Part shown: piece by piece, positions 50,382 to 58,288 of the stretch | Layout of the letters: every line of letters begins with the position of its first letter | Position numbering within the stretch: position 1 is the stretch's first letter | DNA from: Sutterella sp. | Lineage (GTDB): Bacteria; Pseudomonadota; Gammaproteobacteria; Burkholderiales; Burkholderiaceae_F | Assembly (NCBI GenBank): GCA_020025955.1 | Contig: JAHHRF010000005.1 | Coordinates: 1 to 64,000, forward strand | Length of the DNA stretch: 64,000 nucleotides | Direction of reading: 5' to 3' | The notes under the pieces: generated by a model | The model's input: only the letters and a program-made list of their open reading frames with translations | Told to the model about the DNA's origin: nothing | Databases searched by the model: none | Position numbers and translations under genes: made by a program

Positions 50382-51134
50382 ATGAAAAAACTCATCGCTT
50401 CGGCGTGTATGCTCGCCCTTTTGGGTGGCGCCACCGCCTTAAATGCGCAGACCCTTCGGGTCGCGACCAACCCGACGTTCCCGCCCTTTGAGTTTGCGAA
50501 TTCGCAAACCCACGAAATTACGGGCTTTGAAATTGAATTGATTCGCGCCATGGCTAAAGAAGCTGGGCACGATGTCGAACTCGTCAAAATGGGGTTCGAT
50601 GCCATTTTGCCCGCCGTTTTAACGGGCACGGTGGATGTGGGCGCGTCGGGCTTTTCGGTCACCGAAAAGCGTAAGAAACGTGTCGCGTTCTTAACCCCCT
50701 TCTACAAGTCGGGGTTGAGCATCTTGATTAACAAGAAGTCGGAAAACGCCATCCATTCGATCGAGGATTTGAAGGGCAAGAAGATTGCCGTTCAGATTGG
50801 CACCGTTTCGGCAAGCGTAGCCAAAGACGTGCCTGACGCTAAGGTCACTCACTTCAATCAAATCGGTCAGGCGATTCTCGACTTAACGATTGGCGGGGCG
50901 GATGCCGTCATTAACGATAAGCCCGTGACGGACTACATCTTGGCTCAGCAGCCTCAGTTGGCCGAGGAAACGGTCACGTTGCCGGATCTGCTTTCTGCCG
51001 ACGACATGGCCATGATTGTCAGCAAGCGCAACCCCGAACTCTTAAAAGAGCTCAATCAAGCGCTCGAAACCCTCAAGGCTAACGGCACCTACGACGAACT
51101 GCACCAGAAGTGGTTCGGTAAGGCTGCTCAGTAA
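50382..51134 (+). CDS. Periplasmic amino-acid-type solute-binding protein (family 3)
   Basis: 250 residues with signal peptide MKKLIASACMLALLGGATALNAQ. LRVATNPTFPPFEF and ITGFEIELIRAMAKEAG are the SBP_bac_3 opening; VDVGASGFSVTEKRKKRVAFLTPFY is the ligand-contact region. It resembles binding components of polar or glutamine amino-acid ABC importers. No permease or ATPase gene lies beside it, so it is an orphan in this window. A strong terminator follows, convergent with lgt. Confidence 0.9.
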   Translation: MKKLIASACMLALLGGATALNAQTLRVATNPTFPPFEFANSQTHEITGFEIELIRAMAKEAGHDVELVKMGFDAILPAVLTGTVDVGASGFSVTEKRKKRVAFLTPFYKSGLSILINKKSENAIHSIEDLKGKKIAVQIGTVSASVAKDVPDAKVTHFNQIGQAILDLTIGGADAVINDKPVTDYILAQQPQLAEETVTLPDLLSADDMAMIVSKRNPELLKELNQALETLKANGTYDELHQKWFGKAAQ

Positions 51135-51144
51135 CCGACAGTCT

Positions 51145-51181
51145 AACGCCCTCTCGAAACACTTCAGAGAGGGCGTTTTTA
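51145..51181 (+). terminator. Terminator after the solute-binding protein gene
   Basis: A perfect 11-bp stem, AACGCCCTCTC (51145-51155) and GAGAGGGCGTT (51167-51177), followed by a run of T. Confidence 0.92.
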
Positions 51182-51196
51182 TTGGAGATTTACGCT

Positions 51197-51988
51197 TTAC
51201 GCTTTTCGCTTCGTCGCCCAAAGCATGATGACGATCCCTAAAAGAATCAAGGGAAGCGACAACCACTGACCGCGCGAGAGCCCCAGCGCTTGGAGCCCCA
51301 AGAACGCATCCGGTTCACGGAAAAATTCCACGGTAAAGCGAGCGAGCCCATAGCCTAAGCAAAAGAGACCCGCTACAAAACCGTTAGGGGTGGGACGGCG
51401 CGAGACCAACCAGAGCACGACAAACAACAAGGCTCCTTCTAACCCCGCTTCATAGAGTTGCGAGGGATGGCGAGGCACGCCCCCGTCCAAAGCCTGCGGG
51501 AAGATCATTCCCCAGGGAAGCGAAGGCGAACAGACTCGCCCCCAGAGCTCCCCATTGATGAAGTTACCAAAGCGGCCCATCATGAGCCCTAAAGGCACCA
51601 ACGGGGCGACAAAATCGGCCACACGCCAAAACCCCATCCCGCGCACGCGACCGTAGATCGCCATCACCACGATGACCCCAATCATGCCGCCATGCGCACT
51701 CATCCCCCCTTGCCAAAGCTTGGGGATGTCGCCCAAATGCGAGAGGTAGTACTCAGGCTGATAGAAAAGGCAGTAGCCTAAGCGCCCTCCTAAGACGACC
51801 CCAAAAATCCCGTAGAACAAAAGATTCTCTAAATCGTCTGCCGTGATGCCACGCCAGGGCTCACGCGCACGTAACCACCCCAAGCCCCAGAAAAGCGCAA
51901 AGCCCACCAAGTAGGTCAGACCATACCAGTGAATGCCCAAGGGACCGATTTGAAGGGCGACAGGGTCGAACTGAGGGTGAACCAGCAT
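51197..51988 (-). CDS. lgt: Prolipoprotein diacylglyceryl transferase
   Basis: A 263-residue inner-membrane enzyme that attaches diacylglycerol to the lipobox cysteine, first step of lipoprotein maturation. Seven hydrophobic segments. Family motifs are SAHGGMIGVIV, GRFGNFINGELWGR and HPSQLYEA, plus the C-terminal ARFTVEFFREPD. It probably processes BamE among others. Confidence 0.95.
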   Translation of the reverse strand: MLVHPQFDPVALQIGPLGIHWYGLTYLVGFALFWGLGWLRAREPWRGITADDLENLLFYGIFGVVLGGRLGYCLFYQPEYYLSHLGDIPKLWQGGMSAHGGMIGVIVVMAIYGRVRGMGFWRVADFVAPLVPLGLMMGRFGNFINGELWGRVCSPSLPWGMIFPQALDGGVPRHPSQLYEAGLEGALLFVVLWLVSRRPTPNGFVAGLFCLGYGLARFTVEFFREPDAFLGLQALGLSRGQWLSLPLILLGIVIMLWATKRKA

Positions 51989-52086
51989 TGTGAACGTTTT
52001 CCTAACGATGAAGCGGGGTAATTGTTTATGATGAGTGAGCCTTCCAGAACCGAAGCCCTTTGAATGCTACAGGTAGGACACTCATT

Positions 52087-52878
52087 ATGCGACATACTGA
52101 CCGTGCCAACACGCTCTCGCCCACGCTAAATCGTTTACAAAGCGTTAGACCCTTGGTGCATTGCCTCACCAACGAAGTGGTTCAAGAAATCACCGCCAAT
52201 GTTCTGTTGGCCGCGGGGGCATCGCCTGCGATGGTGGTTGGAAAAGAAGAGGCGTATGACTTTGCCCAACTCGCCAGCGCCCTCCTTATCAACTTAGGCA
52301 CGCCCTACCCCGAGCGCCTAGAGAGCATGCGCTTAGCTATTGCGGGGGCGAAAGCTGCCAATCGCCCCTGGGTTTTGGATCCCGTCGCAGCGGGCGCTAC
52401 GCGCTGGCGCGATCAGCTCATGCAAGAATTTCTCGCCCTTCGCCCCACGGTTATTCGTGGCAATGCCAGCGAAATCCGTGCCTTAGCGGGATTAAGTTCG
52501 TCTGGGAAAGGCGTAGACGCAGCGGACTCTACGGAAAGCGCAATTGAGGCCGCCAAAGCGCTTAGCTACGAATGGGGATCTGTCGTCTTTATCACAGGCG
52601 CCGTGGATCGTATTGTCGAAGGGGATCGCGTTGAAGATGTCGCAGGTGGCGTTGAACTCACCACGCTCGTGGTGGGCACTGGCTGCGCCTTATCGGCCTT
52701 AACCGCCGCCTACGTCGCCGTCGCGCCCACTCCCTTCGAGGGCGCGAAGGCTGCCGCCTTACACACCAAGCTCGCGGCGGAAGAAGCGTTTAAAACCGCC
52801 AAAGCCCCGGGGAGCTTCCACGCTCACTTTATTGATGCGCTTTTCTCCATCGCTCAAACGCTAAAGGAGTCCGCATGA
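52087..52878 (+). CDS. thiM: Hydroxyethylthiazole kinase
   Basis: A 263-residue ribokinase-like enzyme that phosphorylates 4-methyl-5-(2-hydroxyethyl)thiazole in thiamine salvage. VHCLTNEVVQEITANVLLAAGASPAMV is the start motif, WVLDPVAAGAT the metal/substrate loop, and VVGTGCALSA carries the catalytic Cys. The ATG at 52087 follows AGGTAGGA; an upstream TTG frame is disfavoured. It overlaps thiE by four bases (ATGA). Confidence 0.95.
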   Translation: MRHTDRANTLSPTLNRLQSVRPLVHCLTNEVVQEITANVLLAAGASPAMVVGKEEAYDFAQLASALLINLGTPYPERLESMRLAIAGAKAANRPWVLDPVAAGATRWRDQLMQEFLALRPTVIRGNASEIRALAGLSSSGKGVDAADSTESAIEAAKALSYEWGSVVFITGAVDRIVEGDRVEDVAGGVELTTLVVGTGCALSALTAAYVAVAPTPFEGAKAAALHTKLAAEEAFKTAKAPGSFHAHFIDALFSIAQTLKESA

Positions 52879-53561
52879 CGACCCCCGACTATCGTGTTTA
52901 CGTTGTGCTCGACCCGGGGCTCTGTGGCGGGCTCGAAGGCCTCATCCAAACCGCTAGACTGGCAGCCGAGGCGGGAGCGGGCTTCATTCAATTGCGTGCT
53001 CCTCAGTGGAAAAAGCGCGAGTGGGTCGCGGCAGCGAGAGCGCTCAAGAGCGCGCTCGCCCCAACCCCAGCCCGTTTAATCATTAACGACCACGTAGATG
53101 TTGCGCTTTTAACCGATGCCGACGGCGTTCATGTGGGACAAGCGGACTTAAGTGTTCAAGACGTTCGCTCGTTAATCGGACCCGATAAACTTTTAGGGCT
53201 CTCCATTTCACATCCCGATCAACTTCGCCCCGAGGAGTTAACGCTCGTTGACTACCTTGGAATTGGACCTGTTTGGCCCACAACGAGTAAAGCCGATGCC
53301 GATCCCGTCTTGGGGGTTGAGGGGCTCAAAACCATCGTTGAAGCCTCACCGATTCCCACTGTGGCCATCGGAGGCATTACACTCAATCGTACCCCTGACG
53401 TGATGTCCACTGGGGTCGATGGGGTGGCGGTGATCTCTGCCATCTGTGGTCAGCCAGACGTTAAAGCGGCGACCCAATCCCTTCTAAACGCTGTCCAACA
53501 AGGGCTAACTCTCCAATCGCACGAATCGCATGTTCCAACGCAAGAAATCGACAACCATTAA
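52875..53561 (+). CDS. thiE: Thiamine-phosphate synthase
   Basis: A 228-residue TIM barrel that joins HMP-PP to thiazole phosphate. LIINDHVDVALLTDADGVHVGQADLSV and YLGIGPVWPTTSK are the phosphate- and substrate-binding blocks, and VAIGGITLN the final loop. The usual QLR-x-K motif reads QLRAPQWKK here, with Pro where Lys normally sits. It overlaps thiM, and DUF2868 overlaps its 3' end by 32 bp. Confidence 0.92.
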   Translation: MTTPDYRVYVVLDPGLCGGLEGLIQTARLAAEAGAGFIQLRAPQWKKREWVAAARALKSALAPTPARLIINDHVDVALLTDADGVHVGQADLSVQDVRSLIGPDKLLGLSISHPDQLRPEELTLVDYLGIGPVWPTTSKADADPVLGVEGLKTIVEASPIPTVAIGGITLNRTPDVMSTGVDGVAVISAICGQPDVKAATQSLLNAVQQGLTLQSHESHVPTQEIDNH

Positions 53562-54879
53562 GGTCACACTCCCTGAGCTTCATCAGCTACGCGCCGCCGA
53601 AGCGCTGGAAACGGGCGAGGGAGTTACCCCCTCACGCCAGGCTACTTTAGCGGCCTGGCACACGGTAGGGGAAGACGCCTCCCTTAAGACCATGCTGTTA
53701 GAACGTGCTCAACACGTATTAAACGAGGCGGGGAAAGACGCGAAGGACTTGCCCAGATTGGGCTTTCATACGACCTTACCCATTTCTTTAATTTTTCTGC
53801 TGGCCTTTGTTGCGGGCGCCTTGTTGGAACAAATCACAGGGGACGGGAATCGCCTCAACCTCTTAGCGCCTCCCTTTTTGATTTTGCTTCTCTGGAACCT
53901 TGGCATCTATGCGTTCGGGCTTCTCTGGGGGCTAAAGCGTTGCATTGGGAAAGCCTCGCCCTTTTGGCTTCATCACGCCTTAGAAGGTCTGCTGGCCAAG
54001 AGCCGAATGCCCCACTTTGGTCGAAATAATCCCAAAGGGCGTTTGGTGCGCTTGCTCTCGGTCGACTACCAACCCCTCTTTTCCCATCAGGCCTCACGCG
54101 CCTTTCATGCCGCTGCCCTTTGCTTTGCCGTAGGGATTTTGGTGAGCATCGCCGTGCGAGGCATTGGCACGCACTGGATGGTGGGCTGGGAGAGCTCTTG
54201 GTTTGCGGGGCACCCCGACTGGGTATGGGAAGCCCTTCGTGCCACCTACGGTTGGGTGCCGGGTCCTGGCGCCTTCCCGGGACTGGAAACGATCTCCGCC
54301 ATGGAATATCAAAACGCCCACTTTGTGCCCGGCGATACCCCTTTCTGGCTCATTCGCTTAATGGGGCTCATAACGTTCATCGTGGTGCTTCCGCGTTTTC
54401 TTTTGATTCTCTGGCATACGCTTCAACTGCGCCATGCCCGTTCGCGTTTGGTCGTGGATTTAACGGACGACTATTTCACCTCGATCCTTGCCGTGGACCG
54501 TTCCCTTGCCCCAGTGTTCTTTGTTGGCGCCCCAGGGCAAGAATCCCGTTGGACAAGCGTTCTGAATGAGTTAGAGACGGAGTTCGGTCAACCCGTCACG
54601 TATCTTGCTTTTGACCCTTGGGAAGACGATTTTGAAGAACTCGCTCAAACCCTTCGCCAAAAAGGTTTAACGCGGACGTTTACGGGCTTTTCTGCCTCTG
54701 AAACACCAGAAAAAGAGATTCACGGACAGCTTCTCGATACAATCTTAGAAACCCCTGCTCCAATGGGCTTTAAACCGAAACTCTTTATTCGAGGCATCGC
54801 CCCTAATCAAACTGACCTGAACCGTTGGAATAGCTTTGAAAGTCACTTCCAACTTGTTATCGCAAATGACTCACAGTAA
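53530..54879 (+). CDS. DUF2868 membrane protein
   Basis: A 449-residue protein with four or five hydrophobic segments in residues ~75-320 and a soluble C-terminal domain (~325-449) opening LVVDLTDDYFTSILAVDRSLAPVFFVGAPG. DUF2868 is normally next to a DUF3482 GTPase in betaproteobacteria (family knowledge). Here a glycosyltransferase gene is wedged between them, overlapping this gene by 14 bp. The N-terminus LPELHQLRAAEALETGEG supports the early start, which gives a 32-bp overlap with thiE. Function unknown. Confidence 0.85.
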   Translation: MFQRKKSTTIKVTLPELHQLRAAEALETGEGVTPSRQATLAAWHTVGEDASLKTMLLERAQHVLNEAGKDAKDLPRLGFHTTLPISLIFLLAFVAGALLEQITGDGNRLNLLAPPFLILLLWNLGIYAFGLLWGLKRCIGKASPFWLHHALEGLLAKSRMPHFGRNNPKGRLVRLLSVDYQPLFSHQASRAFHAAALCFAVGILVSIAVRGIGTHWMVGWESSWFAGHPDWVWEALRATYGWVPGPGAFPGLETISAMEYQNAHFVPGDTPFWLIRLMGLITFIVVLPRFLLILWHTLQLRHARSRLVVDLTDDYFTSILAVDRSLAPVFFVGAPGQESRWTSVLNELETEFGQPVTYLAFDPWEDDFEELAQTLRQKGLTRTFTGFSASETPEKEIHGQLLDTILETPAPMGFKPKLFIRGIAPNQTDLNRWNSFESHFQLVIANDSQ

Positions 54880-55780
54880 CTCCCATCAGCCCCTTCCGCC
54901 CGTTAGCGTCTTAATGCCGGTCTACAACACTCGTGAAGACTGGCTAAATGAGGCGATTGAATCGATCCTTGCCCAAACTCACAGTGATTTTGAATTGGTG
55001 ATTGTGGACGACTGCTCCAATGCAGAAACTCAAGCCACCTTGTCAAACTGGGCGAGTAAAGACAGTCGAATTCGCGTCATTCGTAACGAACAGAACCTTG
55101 GCATTGCCGCGGGTTTGAATCGTGGTCTCGCCGCCTGCCAACACCCGCTCGTAGCCCGTATGGATGCTGATGACATTGCCCATCCTACGCGTTTAGAAAA
55201 ACAAGTTCTTTTTTTAATGGACCACCCTAACGTGGATATCCTGGGGAGTAACATCGTGGTTTTTGGGCATCTCAACGGTCCTAAGGCCTACCCTGAGCAC
55301 GATGAAACAATCAAAAAAGACTTGTTATTAGCCAGTCAGCTTTCTCATCCCGCGGTCCTCTATAAGCGAGACAAAATTCTTGCCATTGGAGGCTACTCGA
55401 CCGATACGCTTTATGCGGAAGATTATGACCTTTGGGCTAAAGCGGCCTTAAAGGGACTGACTTTATACAACTTGCAAGAGGCGTTACTGAACTACCGCAC
55501 GCACGCAGGGCGAAAGGACTATGAACGCCAGCAACATCTTTCTGCCTTCCAAATTCGTATGTATTACATTCGCGAATACTTTGGCATTGAAACAACGCTC
55601 ACGCCGGAGTCTTCCACGCGCGAAGTCTTGACATTTTTTAAACACTTATCCCAAAAGTCCGAAGGGAAAATTCCCACTCGATTGCTTCAACGCATTAAAC
55701 GACGCCTGTTAAAAGAAACCATTAAGAGCCGAACACTTCAATTACTTTTCAAAGTTCTTATTGCTGTCAAAGCGCTATAA
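54866..55780 (+). CDS. Family 2 glycosyltransferase between DUF2868 and DUF3482
   Basis: 304 residues. PVSVLMPVYNTREDWLNEAIESIL and FELVIVDDCSNAET start the GT-A domain, RMDADDIAHP is the DxD-type site, and YAEDYDLWAKAAL a conserved block. The ATG at 54866 is inside the DUF2868 gene by 14 bp. Only three bases separate it from the next gene. It is probably translated as part of that unit. Resembles LPS or capsule chain enzymes; no other sugar gene is near. Confidence 0.85.
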   Translation: MTHSNSHQPLPPVSVLMPVYNTREDWLNEAIESILAQTHSDFELVIVDDCSNAETQATLSNWASKDSRIRVIRNEQNLGIAAGLNRGLAACQHPLVARMDADDIAHPTRLEKQVLFLMDHPNVDILGSNIVVFGHLNGPKAYPEHDETIKKDLLLASQLSHPAVLYKRDKILAIGGYSTDTLYAEDYDLWAKAALKGLTLYNLQEALLNYRTHAGRKDYERQQHLSAFQIRMYYIREYFGIETTLTPESSTREVLTFFKHLSQKSEGKIPTRLLQRIKRRLLKETIKSRTLQLLFKVLIAVKAL

Positions 55781-55783
55781 CCT

Positions 55784-57244
55784 ATGCCCCCGACTTCCTC
55801 AGACGATCACTTTCGCATTCACCTGAGCCTGATTAGTCATACCAACATCGGTAAGACGACGCTGGCGCGCACCTTGCTCATGAAAGACGTGGGCGCGGTA
55901 GCGGATCGCGCCCACGTCACTGAGACGACGGACGACTACCTCTTGGCTCGCGATAACGCAGGGGGCGAACTCATTTTGTGGGACACCCCTGGCTTTGGCG
56001 ACTCCGTTCGCTTAGCCAAACGCTTATCGCAACGCGAAAAACCATTAGGGTGGTTTTTAACCGAAGTTTGGGATCGTTTTGCTAATAAAACCTTTTGGCT
56101 CAACCAACAGGCTTTACGTCACATCCGCGACACCAGCGACGTGATCCTCTACTTAATTAACGCTAACGCTAAACCTGAAGATGCCCGCTACTTAGAGGCG
56201 GAACTCAAGATTTTTAGCTGGATGGATAAACCCGTCTTAGTGCTTTTAAATCAATTAGGGGAACCGAAATCGCAAAAGGAAGAGGCGGAAATCATCGCCT
56301 TTTGGACCCAACACTTTAGCCACCACGAAGTAGTCAAAGCCGTCTTACCGTTAGATGCCTTTGCCCGGTGTTGGATTCAAGAGCGCGCCCTCTTTGAGGC
56401 TATTGGAAAAGCCTTGCCCGCGAACCTTCAGCCTAGCTACAGCTCCTTGAGTGACGTCTGGATTCGAGCTCGCCGTGCGATCTATCAGCGCTCGCTTGAC
56501 ATGATGGCGGATCATTTAAGCCTCTTAACGGAATCGGCTCAAACGGCTCAAGCCCCCACCTTAAAAGAGCACCTCGTGCAGTTTGGCACGCAGCTGGGGC
56601 TCTTCAAAGGGGAATCGGTCTCGTTAGAAGATGCGCAAACGGCGCTATCCACCCAAGCGGCAGACCAGTTCTGTGCCCTGACGGATCGATTAATTAAAGG
56701 CAACCACTTGAAAGGTTCCAGTGTGTCGCGCGTCATTATGAAGCGCATGAAAACGGACTGGAATGTCGCCACCTACTCTTTTGACGTGGGTAGCGCAGCC
56801 GCCATTGGCGCAGGGGTTGGCGCCTTGGGGAGCGGGATTGCTGCTGACATTGCCACCGGTGGGCTCACCTTAGGGTTAGGCACCTTAGTGGGCGGGATCA
56901 TTGGGGCGATTGGGGGCGCTGGCTTTGCCTCGGCCTACAATGCACGCCACACCAAAGAAGGGGTTGAACTCACGTGGAGTGCGGAAGCGCTCAACGGCTT
57001 CTTGCTGGAAACCTTACTGCTTTACCTCGCGGTTTCTCACTTTGGTCGTGGTCGTGGGGAATGGAAAGGCGCAGAGAGCCCAGAATTCTGGAAAACGGAA
57101 GTTGAAGAGGCGATTAAAGCTCAGCCTATCGATTGGGACGCGTTACGCACAACGAACCAAGACGAAACCAAGGCCCGCTTAACGCAAAGCCTTGATGAGT
57201 TGCTTAGACGAATCTTCCAAGACCTTTATGGTATGACGCCGTAA
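55784..57244 (+). CDS. DUF3482 GTPase-like membrane protein
   Basis: 486 residues. The N-terminal GTPase domain has a P-loop (SHTNIGKTTLA, near residue 20-30), a switch II DTPGFGD, and VLLNQLGEP where the usual NKxD would be. Residues ~300-420 follow with a hydrophobic glycine-rich stretch (AAAIGAGVGALGSGIAADIATGG onward) that may span or insert in the membrane. Functional partner of DUF2868 by conservation; the role is unknown. Ends at a bidirectional terminator. Confidence 0.85.
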   Translation: MPPTSSDDHFRIHLSLISHTNIGKTTLARTLLMKDVGAVADRAHVTETTDDYLLARDNAGGELILWDTPGFGDSVRLAKRLSQREKPLGWFLTEVWDRFANKTFWLNQQALRHIRDTSDVILYLINANAKPEDARYLEAELKIFSWMDKPVLVLLNQLGEPKSQKEEAEIIAFWTQHFSHHEVVKAVLPLDAFARCWIQERALFEAIGKALPANLQPSYSSLSDVWIRARRAIYQRSLDMMADHLSLLTESAQTAQAPTLKEHLVQFGTQLGLFKGESVSLEDAQTALSTQAADQFCALTDRLIKGNHLKGSSVSRVIMKRMKTDWNVATYSFDVGSAAAIGAGVGALGSGIAADIATGGLTLGLGTLVGGIIGAIGGAGFASAYNARHTKEGVELTWSAEALNGFLLETLLLYLAVSHFGRGRGEWKGAESPEFWKTEVEEAIKAQPIDWDALRTTNQDETKARLTQSLDELLRRIFQDLYGMTP

Positions 57245-57267
57245 GCGCGTGAACACCCTTCCAATCA

Positions 57268-57312
57268 AAAGAGCCTCTAAATCCAATAACGGAATTTAGA
57301 GGCTCTTTCGTT
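57268..57312 (+). terminator. Bidirectional terminator, DUF3482 and secF
   Basis: A perfect 15-bp stem, AAAGAGCCTCTAAAT (57268-57282) and ATTTAGAGGCTCTTT (57294-57308), between convergent genes. Confidence 0.93.
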
Positions 57313-57341
57313 TCTAGCCGAGGCTATGGATTGGTGTCCCC

Positions 57342-58274
57342 TTAGGGCACCATTTCATCCACTTCGTCTTTCTTCACGGGCTTGATGAGGTCTTCACGCT
57401 TCACACCCAAGTAAAGCGCAATCGCCGCAGCCACGAAGACCGAAGAGTACACCCCTAAGCAGATCCCGATGGTGAGGGCCAACGCAAAATAATGCAAGGC
57501 CGGACCACCAAAGAAGAACATCGCCAGGGTCATACACAAGGTCGAGCTATGCGTAATCACCGTACGCGAGATCGTCGCCGTAATGGCCGAATTGATCACT
57601 TCGATCGTATCGGCACGACGCATCGTGCGGAAGTGTTCACGAACACGGTCAAAAATAATCACCGATTCGTTAACGGAATAGCCCAAGACGGCGAGCACCG
57701 CTGCCAACACCGGCAGAGAAAATTCCCACTGCATCAGAGAGAAGATCCCCACCACAATGAAAACGTCGTGCAAGTTTGCGAAGATGGCGGCTACCGAGAA
57801 CTTCCATTCAAAACGGAAGGCCAAGTAGATCATGATCCCGATGACCACGATCACCAAAGCCGTCGTACCATCACGCGCCAACTCTTCACCGACCTGAGGA
57901 CCGACGTATTCCGTACGGGTCAAGTTCGCTTCAGGGCTCGTCTTGTGGATCACCGTCATGACTTCTTCAGCCAGGTCACCCGAGCTCTGCCCCGGTCGCG
58001 TCGGCATACGCACAACGATGTCAGAGGCCGTACCAAAGGTCTGCACTAAGACTTCCTTCGACACGGGCTTTAAAGCCTCACGTACCGCTTCCGTATTCAC
58101 GGCAGACGGGTAGTGAATTTCCATCTGGGTCCCACCCGTAAACTCAATCGAGAACGAGAGACCACGCGTAAAGATAAAGAACAGCGCCAACACAAAGGTA
58201 ATCACCGAAATCGCATTCAGGATATGGCGATACTTCATGAACGGGATGGTCTTTGAGATTCGGAAAAACTCCAT
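57342..58274 (-). CDS. secF: Protein translocase accessory subunit SecF
   Basis: A 310-residue six-helix membrane protein that uses the proton gradient with SecD to finish protein export. MEFFRISKTIPFMKYR precedes the first helix, with FSIEFTGGTQME, YVGPQVGEELARDG and the conserved GYSVNESVIIFDRVRE. The start at 58274 follows GGGAGG. Co-transcribed with secD, 14 bp downstream of its stop. Confidence 0.96.
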   Translation of the reverse strand: MEFFRISKTIPFMKYRHILNAISVITFVLALFFIFTRGLSFSIEFTGGTQMEIHYPSAVNTEAVREALKPVSKEVLVQTFGTASDIVVRMPTRPGQSSGDLAEEVMTVIHKTSPEANLTRTEYVGPQVGEELARDGTTALVIVVIGIMIYLAFRFEWKFSVAAIFANLHDVFIVVGIFSLMQWEFSLPVLAAVLAVLGYSVNESVIIFDRVREHFRTMRRADTIEVINSAITATISRTVITHSSTLCMTLAMFFFGGPALHYFALALTIGICLGVYSSVFVAAAIALYLGVKREDLIKPVKKDEVDEMVP

Positions 58275-58288
58275 GATTGTGCCTCCCG

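Noticed and set aside
51989..52086. TPP riboswitch before thiM
   Set aside because: A CCCTTTGAA block and GTAGGA are present, but the CTGATCTGG...AATGCCAGCG core and a CTGAGA core are missing. At most a decayed relic.
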